Part shown: positions 41,273-50,273 of the stretch, piece after piece
Numbering within the stretch: the first letter of the stretch is position 1
How the letters are laid out: each line of letters starts with the position of its first letter
Source: JACQGZ01 sp036004665
GTDB lineage: Bacteria > Sysuimicrobiota > Sysuimicrobiia > Sysuimicrobiales > Humicultoraceae
Reading direction: 5' to 3'
DNA: 64,000 bases
NCBI GenBank assembly: GCA_036004665.1
Contig: DASYRG010000042.1
Coordinates: 8,017-72,016 of the forward strand
Made by a program: the position numbers and the translations under genes
Notes under the pieces: generated by a model
The model's database searches: none
What the model was told of the DNA's origin: nothing
The model's input: the letters and a program-made list of their open reading frames with translations, nothing else

Positions 41273-42615
41273 GGCCGCGTGAGGTCGTGGGGAGCGTGTC
41301 CGGCGGGTCGCCTGAGAGGATGGCGACCGCCGCCGGTGTGTTGCGCGCGGAGCAGATTCACCGTGCGGTTCTTCCTACCGGCCTGCGCATTCTGACGGTA
41401 GACCGTCCGGGCAGCGGGATGGTCGCGCTCCATGTCCTGGTCTCGGCCGGGAGCCGGTTTGACGACGGCCGGCCCGGCCTCGCGCAGGTGACTGCGGAAT
41501 CGCTGCAGCGCGGCACACGGCACACGAGCGCCCAGACGCTCGCCGAGCGCCTCGACGCCATGGGCGCCACGCTGGCGGTCCTGCCCGGGTTGGAAGCGGT
41601 GACGCTGGCGGGCCGCGCGCTGACCGAAGACTTCACCGCCTACCTCCGGCTGGCGGCAGAGGTGCTGACGGCGCCCGCGTTCCCCCCCGACGAGGTGGCG
41701 AAGGTGCGCGGCGAACTCCTCACGGCGCTGCGCGTCCACGAGATGGACACGCGCTATGCCGCTGAGCGCGCGTTCCGGCGGCTGGCGTTTCCCCCCGAAC
41801 ATCCCCACGCGCAGCCCCCGGACGGCGACGCCGCGGTGATCGAATCCCTAGAGGGCGCCGCACTCACGGCGTTTCATCAACGTCGCTACACGCCCGAGGA
41901 GACCATCCTCATCCTGATCGGCGACGTGCGGCCCGAGGCCGCGGCGGATCAGGTGGAGTCCGCCCTCGGCGGCTGGTCGCGCGGGGGGGAGGGTGATGGC
42001 GCCGCAGCGCCCCGCGCCGCGCTCGAGGCACCAGCGCCCGCTCCTGGGGTTGGCCCGCGCCGTGAGACGACTGCCATACCTGGCAAGAGGCAGTCGGACA
42101 TCGTCCTCGGCGGAGTGGCGGTGACGCGCCACGACCCCGACTATTACGCGCTCATGCTGGCGACGCTGATCCTCGGACGCCAGGGCATGATGGGACGCGT
42201 CGGACATCGCGTCCGTGAGGAGTTGGGGCTGGCCTATTACGCGTACGTCGAGGCGCGCGCCGGCCTGCTGGCGGGACCGTGGTGGGCCCGGGCGGGCGTC
42301 AATCCTGACAACGTCGGCCGTGCCGTCGAGGCGATTCTGGAAGAAGCCATCCGGTTCGGGCGCGAGGGCCCGACGCCCTCAGAACTTGACGACGCGCGCG
42401 ATTTCCTCACGGGCTCCCTCGCCGTGCGCCTGGAGACCCACGCCGGTCAGTCGGCAGCCCTGGCGGAGATGGAGTTCTTCGATCTGGGACTGGACTACCT
42501 GGAACGCTATCCTGCCATCGTCCGGTCCGTCTCCGCCGAAGCGATCCAGGCGGCCGCACAGCGATTTCCGACGCAAGGATACGCGCTCGCCGTTGCCGGT
42601 CCCCCCTCCGGCTGA
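41269..42615 (+). CDS. M16 family peptidase-like protein lacking the zinc motif
   Basis: 448 aa. It has the M16 fold with LPTGLRILTVDRPGSGMVAL, VSAGSRFDDGRPGLAQVTAE and a C-terminal REELGLAYYAYVEARAGLL module, but the HxxEH motif is replaced by GLAQVTAES, so it should not bind zinc. It overlaps the active M16 gene by ATGA. By analogy with mitochondrial processing peptidase and other bacterial M16B pairs, it is probably the non-catalytic partner that shapes the chamber. A Gly/Ala/Pro linker separates the halves (about 240-270). Confidence 0.92.
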   Translation: MRPREVVGSVSGGSPERMATAAGVLRAEQIHRAVLPTGLRILTVDRPGSGMVALHVLVSAGSRFDDGRPGLAQVTAESLQRGTRHTSAQTLAERLDAMGATLAVLPGLEAVTLAGRALTEDFTAYLRLAAEVLTAPAFPPDEVAKVRGELLTALRVHEMDTRYAAERAFRRLAFPPEHPHAQPPDGDAAVIESLEGAALTAFHQRRYTPEETILILIGDVRPEAAADQVESALGGWSRGGEGDGAAAPRAALEAPAPAPGVGPRRETTAIPGKRQSDIVLGGVAVTRHDPDYYALMLATLILGRQGMMGRVGHRVREELGLAYYAYVEARAGLLAGPWWARAGVNPDNVGRAVEAILEEAIRFGREGPTPSELDDARDFLTGSLAVRLETHAGQSAALAEMEFFDLGLDYLERYPAIVRSVSAEAIQAAAQRFPTQGYALAVAGPPSG

Positions 42616-42668
42616 TTCGTCCCACCCGTACTGCGTCGGAGCCCCCTCCATCTGTCCTCGACCCTGAA

Positions 42669-43466
42669 GTGGCAATGTCTTACTCTGAACGCATGAACCG
42701 CGCCCACGCAGCGATGCTGCAGCTCTGGGCGGTCGAGGGATTCCCAGAGATCCGTGGGGGGAACAATCTTGGGCGTACGATTGTTGAAAGCTTCACGGCG
42801 AATCAGTTCGTGCCCGCAGATGGGGACGTCGTTGTCGTCGCGCAGAAGGTTGTTTCAAAAGCGGAGAATCGCGTAGTCAACCTGGCTACCGTGCGTCCGG
42901 GCGCGTCTGCCGAGGCACTCGCTGCGGAGACGGGCAAGGATCCGCGTGAGGTCGAACTGATCCTGCAGGAGTCGGTTGCGGTCAACCGGCACCGCCGCGG
43001 TCTCATCATCGCCGAGCACCGCCTCGGGTTCATCTGCGCCAACGCCGGCGTGGACCACTCGAACGTCGCCGGCAGTGACGAGGTGGTCAGCCTGTTGCCG
43101 GAGGACCCGGACGCCTCCGCGCACCGGATCCGCGATGCGGTAGCCGCGGCCTTCGACTCCCAGGTGGGCGTGATCATCAGCGACAGCCACGGGCGCCCGC
43201 ATCGCAACGGGGCCGTGGGTGTCGCCATCGGGGTGGCAGGTATCGCGCCGCTGCTCAGTTACGTCGGCCTGGCCGACCGCTACGGCTATCTGCTGCGGAG
43301 GACGGTTGAAGCCGTCGCGGATGAGCTGGCGGGAGCGGCGGGCCTGCTGCAGGGTCAGGCCGATGAGGGGCGGCCGGTGGTGCTGATCCGGGGCGCGCGG
43401 TTTGCGACCGACGGGGTCGGCGCCGCCGAGCTGGTGCGCCCGATGGAGGAGGATCTCTATCGATGA
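42669..43466 (+). CDS. cofE: Coenzyme F420-0:L-glutamate ligase-like protein (CofE family)
   Basis: 265 aa. Matches CofE in the LWAVEGFPEI / GGNNLGRTIVESF N-terminal region, DGDVVVVAQKVVSKAENRVV, NRHRRGLIIAEHRLGFICANAGVDHSN, IISDSHGRPHRNGAVGVAIG and a C-terminal GVGAAELVRP. CofE adds glutamate tails to F420-0 in a GTP-dependent manner. No other F420 genes are in the window, so F420 use by the organism is suggested but not proven. GTG 42669, ATG 42675 and ATG 42693 are all possible starts. It overlaps the next gene by ATGA. Confidence 0.9.
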   Translation: MAMSYSERMNRAHAAMLQLWAVEGFPEIRGGNNLGRTIVESFTANQFVPADGDVVVVAQKVVSKAENRVVNLATVRPGASAEALAAETGKDPREVELILQESVAVNRHRRGLIIAEHRLGFICANAGVDHSNVAGSDEVVSLLPEDPDASAHRIRDAVAAAFDSQVGVIISDSHGRPHRNGAVGVAIGVAGIAPLLSYVGLADRYGYLLRRTVEAVADELAGAAGLLQGQADEGRPVVLIRGARFATDGVGAAELVRPMEEDLYR

Positions 43467-44617
43467 AGATCGAGCGTGTGGTCGCCCACCCTCTCGCCGC
43501 AAAGGCGCCGAAGCCTGTCTCGTTCAGCATCGGCGACTACTCGACGTTTTACGGGACCCTGGTTGAGGTCACCACCGACGAGGGCGTCACGGGCGTGGGA
43601 GAGTCCATCGCCCGCAAAGCCCCCCAGGTCGTCGCAGGCATCGTGGACGACCTCCTGGCTCCGCTGGTCATCGGGCGTGACCCGCGGGACATCGCCGGGC
43701 TGTGGGAGCAGATGTTCGCGCAGCTGCGGCGCTGGGGGCATTCCCGCGGCTTTGTCCTCGAGGCGATCAGCGGGATCGATGCCGCCCTGTGGGACCTCCT
43801 GGCGCGGGTCGCGGGAGAGCCGCTTTACCGGGCGCTGCGAGGGATGGGCCGCGACCGCGTGGCTTGCTACGCGTCCAAGGTCTACCTGACCGACGTCGAC
43901 CGGATGGCCGCAGAGGCGGGGGGGATGAGGGAGCGCGGCTTCCGGGCGATCAAGGTACAGATCGGGCGGCGCGAGGATCAGGGGGGGCTGCACGCCGACG
44001 TGGCCTCCGTGGCCGCAATCCGGGAGGCGGTCGGCCCGGAGGTGGCGATCATGCTCGACGCCAACGGGGCGTACGACGCCGCCACTGCCATCCGCCTGGG
44101 CCGGCAGCTGGAGCCGTACGACATCTCCTGGCTGGAGGAGCCGGTGCCGCCGGACGACCTCTCCGGCTACGAGATGATCCGCCGCGGCCAGGCAGTGCCG
44201 CTGGCGGCGGGGGAGTCGGAGTTTGGGATCTTTGGGTTCCGGGACCTGATCGAGCGGCGGGCGGTAGACGTCCTCCAGCCGGAGATCGCCCGGATCGGCG
44301 GGTTTACCGCGGCGCTGCAGTTGGGCGCCCTGGCCTACGCGTACAACCTGCGGATCGCTCCGCACACCGGGTTTTCTACTAGCGTCGCCCATCTGGCCTC
44401 GCTGCACCTGGCGGCGGCGATTCCCAACTTCATGACGTACGAGTACATGCTGCCGGAACTCCTCAGCGCCGACGGGTATACCGAGAATCCGTTGCGCGAC
44501 ATCTTCACCGCGCCCTTCCCCGAGCCGCGGGAGGGCATGATCGATCTCCCGCAGGGCCCGGGGCTCGGTCTGGAGGTTGACTGGAAGCGGGTAAAGGCCT
44601 TTGAGGTGAAGAGGTAG
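43463..44617 (+). CDS. Mandelate racemase/muconate-lactonising enzyme family protein
   Basis: 384 aa enolase-superfamily enzyme: capping domain (VTTDEGVTGVGESIARKAPQ), Lys in FRAIKVQIGRR, metal ligands in MLDANGAYDA, SWLEEPVPPDD, AAGESEFG, and barrel-end His in IAPHTGFSTSVAHLASLH. The His plus KxQ pattern is typical of the MR subgroup dehydratases/racemases for acid sugars. The substrate is not predictable. It is coupled to cofE by ATGA and precedes the P-loop fusion gene by 31 bp. Confidence 0.9.
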   Translation: MKIERVVAHPLAAKAPKPVSFSIGDYSTFYGTLVEVTTDEGVTGVGESIARKAPQVVAGIVDDLLAPLVIGRDPRDIAGLWEQMFAQLRRWGHSRGFVLEAISGIDAALWDLLARVAGEPLYRALRGMGRDRVACYASKVYLTDVDRMAAEAGGMRERGFRAIKVQIGRREDQGGLHADVASVAAIREAVGPEVAIMLDANGAYDAATAIRLGRQLEPYDISWLEEPVPPDDLSGYEMIRRGQAVPLAAGESEFGIFGFRDLIERRAVDVLQPEIARIGGFTAALQLGALAYAYNLRIAPHTGFSTSVAHLASLHLAAAIPNFMTYEYMLPELLSADGYTENPLRDIFTAPFPEPREGMIDLPQGPGLGLEVDWKRVKAFEVKR

Positions 44618-44648
44618 TGGCGGGCCGGAACGCGGAAGGCGTGAGGCG

Positions 44649-45971
44649 ATGATCGTCATCGCCACGGGCGTCAGCGGCTCTGGAAAAGTCCACGAACTGG
44701 GCGGCGGGCCGGGCTACATCCTGCGCCTGGTCGAGGAAGCGGAACGCCGCATCGGGGCTGCCGTGGCCGAGGGGCGCTGGACCTCACCGATCAGACGCAT
44801 CCGCATGATCGACGTAGGGCATCGGATGCTGGAACGCGCCCGCGACCTCGGCTCGGAGGTCAGCACGGAGACCATCCTGGACGTGTCCCCCGACGCCCTG
44901 CAACAATTGCGCGCCGTCGCACTGACCGAGGTGGTCAACGACCCGGACCTCTGGCGGGAGGACACGGCCACCATCCTGGTTACCCACGCCTGCTTCTGGT
45001 GGAAGGGACACCTCATTCCCGGGCTGGACACCCATTACCTCAAGCTCATCTTCGACGAGACGCGCCGCCGCCTCGCCCAGCCCGAGGCCACGGCGGTGCA
45101 GCAGACCCTGCCGGAACTCAAGCTCGCGCCCCCCATCCGCCCCGAGGGGATCTTCTACGTCACGATCGTCGACAGCGTCTACAAGATTGCCCAACGCCTC
45201 AACGACACCGCGCAGTGGCGCGACCAGGTGCCTACCAACGAGCTGATCATGTGGCAGGAGCAGGAAGTCTTCCTGACCAAGATGCTCGCCGACTACGAGC
45301 GCGTCCCGCACTACCTGGTGGCGCACGACGAGCCGACCGAGACCCTCTTCGATCTCATCTGCTTCAAAAGGCCCCGTATCTATCTCGGCTACCCGATCAC
45401 CCATCTGAGGCGGGAGGGCCACTGGAAGCTGATCGACGAGGCCCGCGGGTTCGCCCGCCGCCTCCGCGAGCACTTCGTGGTGTTTGACCCTCTCTCGGTG
45501 AAGGATGAGGAGGCGCTCGCCCTCGCCCGCGTCGGCACGAAGGAGTTCGACGAACAGTTCTCCCCGCAGCAGCGGGCCGAGATCCGGGCCTGGGCGGGCT
45601 CGCTGGAACAGGCGCGGGAGTGGGCGGCCGCTCTCGACGAGCGGACCCGGCTGAACCTCGGCCGGGCGACGGTCTGGCGGGACCTGCGGCTCATCGACCA
45701 GTCCGACATGAACGTGGTCTTCTATCCGACGGGCCAGATGTCGTTTGGCGTGCTCTCCGAGATGCTCCACGCCCACGCCACCGGCAAGAAGGTCTACATC
45801 ATCTACCCCTTTGCCGCCATGTCGCCGTTCCTCGACTACGCCGCCACGCGCGTGTGGCGCCCTTCGCCCGATGGCGCCGGCCCTACTCATCCTGAGGAGA
45901 TCGAACGCTTCATGGCCCGGGCGGCCGGCGAGGTCGAGGCGGAGTTGCTGCGCGAGTACGGGCAGGGTTAG
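44649..45971 (+). CDS. P-loop adenylate-kinase-like domain fused to a nucleoside 2-deoxyribosyltransferase-like domain
   Basis: 440 aa. The N-terminal part (about 1-230) begins MIVIATGVSGSGKV, a Walker A-like GxSGSGK followed by Val instead of Ser/Thr, and continues as an archaeal-type adenylate kinase-like helical fold (EILD, LQQLRAVALTEVVND). The C-terminal part (about 240-440) begins KRPRIYLGYPITHLRREGHW and ends FGVLSEMLHAHATGKKVYIIYPF, resembling nucleoside deoxyribosyltransferase-like folds. The combination is unusual; which reaction it catalyses is unknown. It is the last gene of the cofE group. Confidence 0.62.
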   Translation: MIVIATGVSGSGKVHELGGGPGYILRLVEEAERRIGAAVAEGRWTSPIRRIRMIDVGHRMLERARDLGSEVSTETILDVSPDALQQLRAVALTEVVNDPDLWREDTATILVTHACFWWKGHLIPGLDTHYLKLIFDETRRRLAQPEATAVQQTLPELKLAPPIRPEGIFYVTIVDSVYKIAQRLNDTAQWRDQVPTNELIMWQEQEVFLTKMLADYERVPHYLVAHDEPTETLFDLICFKRPRIYLGYPITHLRREGHWKLIDEARGFARRLREHFVVFDPLSVKDEEALALARVGTKEFDEQFSPQQRAEIRAWAGSLEQAREWAAALDERTRLNLGRATVWRDLRLIDQSDMNVVFYPTGQMSFGVLSEMLHAHATGKKVYIIYPFAAMSPFLDYAATRVWRPSPDGAGPTHPEEIERFMARAAGEVEAELLREYGQG

Positions 45972-46014
45972 GCGGAGGCTCGACCCAGTAGCGGAGAAGG
46001 AGTCCGGCGACTCG

Positions 46015-47191
46015 CTACTGAGGTGCGTACAAGATCAGGATTTCCCCCTGTGGGTGCACGAGGATGTAATCTCCGCTCCGCAGCGGTGGTGCGAATTCCT
46101 CTGCCTCCGACCCGAAGGCTCGGGCGGCACGGACGGCAGCGAGCCGCTTGCCTGAGCCGAGGTCGAGAAGATGGAACCAACCGTCCCGTCTCCCGACGTA
46201 GACATACCTCCCTTCGAGGTCGAGGCGAACGATCGAGGCTCCAGACGTCTGATACTGCCTGGGCCTGCCAGTTGCCATGATCGCTCCGCGGATTCTCTCG
46301 GGCCGGCCGCCGTCGAGGTCAGCTCTCTGTGACGTAAAGGTAGCGGCCCTGTAGGATCGCGTCGGTTCGCCATTGGATCTGGTTCCCGCAGGTGAAATCC
46401 GCCCGATACTCCCATCGGGCTAGGTGTTTGCCTGTTCGCCGGTTGATGACACGGATCTGCACATTGTCCGGGTCGTCGAGTTGAGTCCACACCCAGGTGT
46501 CCGAGAGGTAGACGCGATCTCCCTCAATCGCAAGCGGGGGATGGGCATGGCTGGCCCGCCACAACCGCCGTCCGGTCCGCAGCTCGAGGGCGAGAACGTG
46601 AGGGAAGTGTGGCTCTCCTTGAGAGAGCTCCCAATAGACCATCCCTCGGGCAACCGCCACGGGGCCAAGGCTGCCCTCTTCCCGAAGACGCCACCGGGTT
46701 TCACCCGTGTGCGCATCAAGAGCGACACCACCATCCCAGTAGCTGTTTGCCAACACCAGTTCGCCGTAGGTACGGAGTTGGTTCATGCGTTTCAATCCTG
46801 TGTCAACACGCCACCGTGGTCTCCCGGTTGGCGCAGCTAACGCGACGACCTGCGAGGCGCGTTCAACCATGTAGACTGTTCCTCCGGCGTACGCAAGGGG
46901 GCCCTCAAGCCCTGAGCCATAGCGCCAGAGGCGTCTGCCTGAGGCAAGCGTGGCAGCCACCAGTGCTCCGTCCTGCAGATAGAAGATGCGACCATCTCCG
47001 GCGGCGAGAGAGTCTTCCGCCACACCACTCCGACCGAAGTCCGACCGGTCGCGCCACACCAGCGATACGGTGCGGACGTTCTTCGTCGTCTGGAGCGCAA
47101 TCGCCGGACCCGGCCGGAGGGGGACTGACCCATCAGCAGGATGGCCCGCCGCCAGGATCAGCGCCCCGACCGCCAAGAGGATCCTTCCCAT
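46015..47191 (-). pseudogene. Exported PQQ-type beta-propeller protein, frameshifted
   Basis: Signal peptide MGRILLAVGALILAAGHPADG, then beta-propeller blades with GRIFYLQDGALVAATLASGR, GGTVYMVERASQVVAL, GVALDAHTGETRWRL and GDRVYLSDTW. This frame ends at a TGA (46321-46319). The +1 frame, read through an extra A at about 46324, continues without interruption as DLDGGRPERIRGAIMATGRP, GRYVYVGRRDGWFHLLDLG and closes at 46015. The gene therefore looks like one protein of about 391 aa broken by a single-base insertion, or a sequencing error in AGAGAG. The downstream frame after the TGA shows no family resemblance, so this is not selenocysteine read-through. Confidence 0.78.
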
Positions 47192-47226
47192 CGCAACCCC
47201 CAGGGTGATTGTAACGAGGGCAGGAG

Positions 47227-47922
47227 CTAGAAGTTGAAGATGATCGTCACCTGAGCGGTGACCGTCACCAGCCCGGGCTCCACCGGCGCCGGAGGGGCGG
47301 GCGCGGCCTGGATCGTACGCGCCTCCCGGACAATCACGTCCACACCTCCTTCGACGATTCTGTCGATGCCGCGGATGCGCAGCCCCGCGGCCTGGGCGAT
47401 GGCGTCGCCCTTCTCGCGCGCCTCGCGCACCGCCAGAGCGAGCGCCTCGGTGCGCGCCTTGGTAGCGTTGCGCAGGCCGAAACTGATCCCCTGGATGGTA
47501 GTGGCGCCGGCAGCGACGGCGGCGTCGATCGCCCGTCCCACCAGCGGCAGGGTCGCCGTCGTCAGCGTCAACAGCGACAGGGCCCGGTAGCCGGTGATCT
47601 GCGGGGCGCCCTCGCGCGGGGCGCTGAAGACCGGAAAGACCTGCACCGCTGAGGTGCGGATGTCCTCTCGCCGGACGCCCAACTGCTGCCAGCGCGCCAG
47701 CGTGGCGGTGACGACGCGGTTCACCTCCGCCATCGCCTCAGCGGCGGTGGCCCGCTGCACCTGGGCGCCCACGGTCAGCGTCACCTGATCCGGCGGGACG
47801 TCCACCTGGCCGTGGCCGGTGGTCACGATCTGATTCCGGCCGGGCTCGGGCGTCTGCGCCGCGACCGGCGCGGTGCCGGCGAGGACGGAGAGAGCGAGCA
47901 CTCCTGCAAGGAGCCAGCGCAT
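47227..47922 (-). CDS. Exported SIMPL-domain (DUF541) protein
   Basis: 231 aa with signal peptide MRWLLAGVLALSVLAGTAPVAAQ and the DUF541 signature: TTGHGQVDVPPDQVTLTVG, ITGYRALSLLTLTT, GATTIQGISFGLRN, ALALAVREAREKGDAIAQAAG. The family is periplasmic and of unclear function, sometimes linked to oxidative-stress or envelope integrity. It follows the beta-propeller gene on the same strand with about 35 bp between. Confidence 0.92.
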   Translation of the reverse strand: MRWLLAGVLALSVLAGTAPVAAQTPEPGRNQIVTTGHGQVDVPPDQVTLTVGAQVQRATAAEAMAEVNRVVTATLARWQQLGVRREDIRTSAVQVFPVFSAPREGAPQITGYRALSLLTLTTATLPLVGRAIDAAVAAGATTIQGISFGLRNATKARTEALALAVREAREKGDAIAQAAGLRIRGIDRIVEGGVDVIVREARTIQAAPAPPAPVEPGLVTVTAQVTIIFNF

Positions 47923-48014
47923 GGGTTTTTCACCTCTCTGGTGATCGGTCTGCCGCCGAGCAAGACACGAACGAGGGCCGGGCCAGGTTCATTTACCCGC
48001 CCGAAGGAGCCTTC

Positions 48015-49265
48015 CTAATCGAGCCGGCGCAGTTCGGGGACTGTCCAGCCGGCAATGCCCGCCAGGGTGATCATCGCTCCACCGGCGACAAAGAGCGCGC
48101 GGACGCCCAGCCATTCGGAGATCCAGCCGGCCAGGCCGTAGGAGACGGGATAGAGGCCGTAGATGCCAAACATCAGCATGCCCATGACCCGGCCGACGAA
48201 CGCCCGCGGCGCCCGCTGCTGAATCAGGGTGATGTAGATAATGCCGAGCCAGGCGAAGACGGCGCCCGAGCCGACCAGTAGCGCCGCAGCCTGCCAGACT
48301 CCCTGGGCGAGCGCGATGGCCGCAAAGACCAGGCCCATCAGGGCGATCGCCGTCGTGCTCACCGGCCCGCGCCGCCTGACGTGGACGGTCCCGCCGAAGA
48401 GGCCGCCGGCCAGCGCCCCCAGCCCATACGCCGAAAAGAGGAGGCCGAGGCCGCGGGGCCCCGCGTCGAGCGCCTTCGCCAGCACCGGAATCCCGACGTA
48501 CGTCGCGCCCGCGTATCCAAAGAAGAAGATGGAAGCCATGGCAATGACTGCGGCGAGCAGCCGATCCCGCCGCAATACGCCGAAGCCCTCCGCCAGATCC
48601 CGCCAGGGGCTCTGCCTGGCCGTTCCCGCCGGCCGGGGAGCGGTGCCGATGAGCATCAGGAAGATGGCAGAGATGAGGAAACTGCTGGCGTCGACGGCAA
48701 ACCCGCCGGCGGTGCCCACCGTTGCCACCAGCCAGCCGGCCAGAGCCGGCGCGCCGAAGAGGACGACCTGGCTCGTCACCTGGTTGAGCGCGTTGGCCTG
48801 ACGCAGGAGTCCCGGTTCGACCAGTTCGGGCATGATGGACGAGGCGGCGGGGAAGAAGAAGGCGTGCACGATGCCAAAGAGCAGCGCCAGCGCGTAGACC
48901 CCAGGCATCGTAATCCGGCCGGTGGCGGTGAAGTAGGCAAAGAGGCCGACCACTCCGGCCCGGAGGAGGTCCGACCCGAGCATCACCGTGCGCGGGCGGA
49001 GACGGTCGGTGACCACCCCGCCCAGGAGCATCAGGATCGCCCGGGGGATCGCCTGCAGCATCAGGACTGTGCCCAGGGCGCCACTGCGTCCGGTGAGGGA
49101 GAGCACGAGCCACGACAGCGCGACGAACTTGAACTGATCGCCCGCCAGCGAGACGTTCTGGCCGATCCAGAGATTGCGGAAGTTGCGCACCCGCAGGGGC
49201 GCGAGCAGGTCGAGGCGCGCGGCGGTGGGGGCGGTAGGAGTGAGGGGCTCGGCGGCTTCGGACAT
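48015..49265 (-). CDS. MFS transporter, EntS-like exporter family
   Basis: 416 aa with 12 membrane spans; opens LLAPLRVRNFRNLWIGQNVS, then GGVVTDRLRPRTVMLGSDLL (A-like loop), FPAASSIMPELVEPG and a C-terminal half with LFSAYGLGALAGGLFGG. Same family as the MFS gene at 8514-9782. Substrate unknown. Start ATG 49265, 33 bp from the divergent TGS GTPase gene. Confidence 0.93.
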   Translation of the reverse strand: MSEAAEPLTPTAPTAARLDLLAPLRVRNFRNLWIGQNVSLAGDQFKFVALSWLVLSLTGRSGALGTVLMLQAIPRAILMLLGGVVTDRLRPRTVMLGSDLLRAGVVGLFAYFTATGRITMPGVYALALLFGIVHAFFFPAASSIMPELVEPGLLRQANALNQVTSQVVLFGAPALAGWLVATVGTAGGFAVDASSFLISAIFLMLIGTAPRPAGTARQSPWRDLAEGFGVLRRDRLLAAVIAMASIFFFGYAGATYVGIPVLAKALDAGPRGLGLLFSAYGLGALAGGLFGGTVHVRRRGPVSTTAIALMGLVFAAIALAQGVWQAAALLVGSGAVFAWLGIIYITLIQQRAPRAFVGRVMGMLMFGIYGLYPVSYGLAGWISEWLGVRALFVAGGAMITLAGIAGWTVPELRRLD

Positions 49266-49298
49266 CGCTGGCTCCGTTGATACAATACACCGGGACCC

Positions 49299-50273
49299 AT
49301 GCCCGCCAACCTTACGCCCGACTATCTAGCCGCCGAGCGGAAGTGGAAGGACGCGAGCACGCCGCAGGACAAGCTCGCCGCGCTCGAAGAGATGCTGGCG
49401 ACGATTCCCAAGCACAAGGGCACGGAGAAGATGCAGGCGGACATCAAGCGCCGCATCGCGCGCACGCGCGCCGCGGTTGAGCAGCGCAAGAAGGGGACCG
49501 CGCGCGCGAAGCCCTTCTATCACGTCCCCAAGGAGGGCGCCGGCCAGGTGGTGCTGGTGGGCGCGCCGAACACCGGCAAGTCCTCCCTCTTGCGCGCGCT
49601 CAGCCGGGCCGACCCGGAGGTGGCGGACTATCCGTTCACGACCCGGCTCCCTCTGCCCGGGATGGTGCCGTTCGAGAATGTGCAGATCCAGCTGGTGGAC
49701 CTGCCTCCGCTGACCGTCGATCTCACCGAGGCGTGGCTCTATGCGATCATCCGCTCGGCCGACGGGCTCCTCCTGGTGGTCGACCTAAGAGATGAGGAGC
49801 TCGTCAGCCAGGCTCAGACTGTGTTGGACCTCCTCACGGGGGCCCGGATCGAGGTGAGGGATCCTGGGACCGACGGAAAGGGCAGGCCGGCGCTCTTCGT
49901 GGCCGCTGGGACCGATCGGCCGGGCGCGGGGGAAAGACTGGCGGTCTTTCGCGACCTGTTCGCCTCACGCCTGCCCGTCCTGTCTACTTCGAGCGTCACC
50001 GGGGAGAACCTCGATGCGCTCCGCCGCGCGCTCTTTGATCTGTTGGGAGTGATCCGCGTCTACAGCAAACCCCCTGGGCGGAAAGCGGATCTCACCGCAC
50101 CGTTTGTCCTCTCCCGCGACAGCACGGTCCTGGACGCGGCCGGCGCAATTCACAAAGACTTCGCCGAGCACCTCAAGTACGCGCGGCTCTGGAATGAGCA
50201 CGGGTACTCGGGCCAGATGGTCAGCCGAGACCACGTCCTCGTCGATGGCGACGTGATCGAACTGCACGCGTAA
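49299..50273 (+). CDS. TGS-domain GTPase, DRG/Obg-related
   Basis: 324 aa. N-terminal helix-turn-helix (LTPDYLAAERKWKDAST), then G1 GAPNTGKSSLLRAL, G2-like DYPFTTRLPLPGMVPF, a G3 of form LVDLPPLT in place of DxxG, and a G4 that reads VAAGTDRP rather than NKxD. The C-terminal TGS domain (about 255-324) ends KYARLWNEHGYSGQMVSRDH and DGDVIELHA. It resembles the DRG-type GTPases more than classic bacterial Obg. The weak G3/G4 suggests altered nucleotide specificity or low GTPase activity. A 39-bp piece of its TGS region recurs downstream. Confidence 0.88.
   Translation: MPANLTPDYLAAERKWKDASTPQDKLAALEEMLATIPKHKGTEKMQADIKRRIARTRAAVEQRKKGTARAKPFYHVPKEGAGQVVLVGAPNTGKSSLLRALSRADPEVADYPFTTRLPLPGMVPFENVQIQLVDLPPLTVDLTEAWLYAIIRSADGLLLVVDLRDEELVSQAQTVLDLLTGARIEVRDPGTDGKGRPALFVAAGTDRPGAGERLAVFRDLFASRLPVLSTSSVTGENLDALRRALFDLLGVIRVYSKPPGRKADLTAPFVLSRDSTVLDAAGAIHKDFAEHLKYARLWNEHGYSGQMVSRDHVLVDGDVIELHA

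Noticed and set aside
46319..46321. TGA in the beta-propeller gene as a third selenocysteine codon
   Set aside because: The frame after this TGA has no propeller similarity, whereas the +1 frame continues the propeller; a frameshift explains it better.
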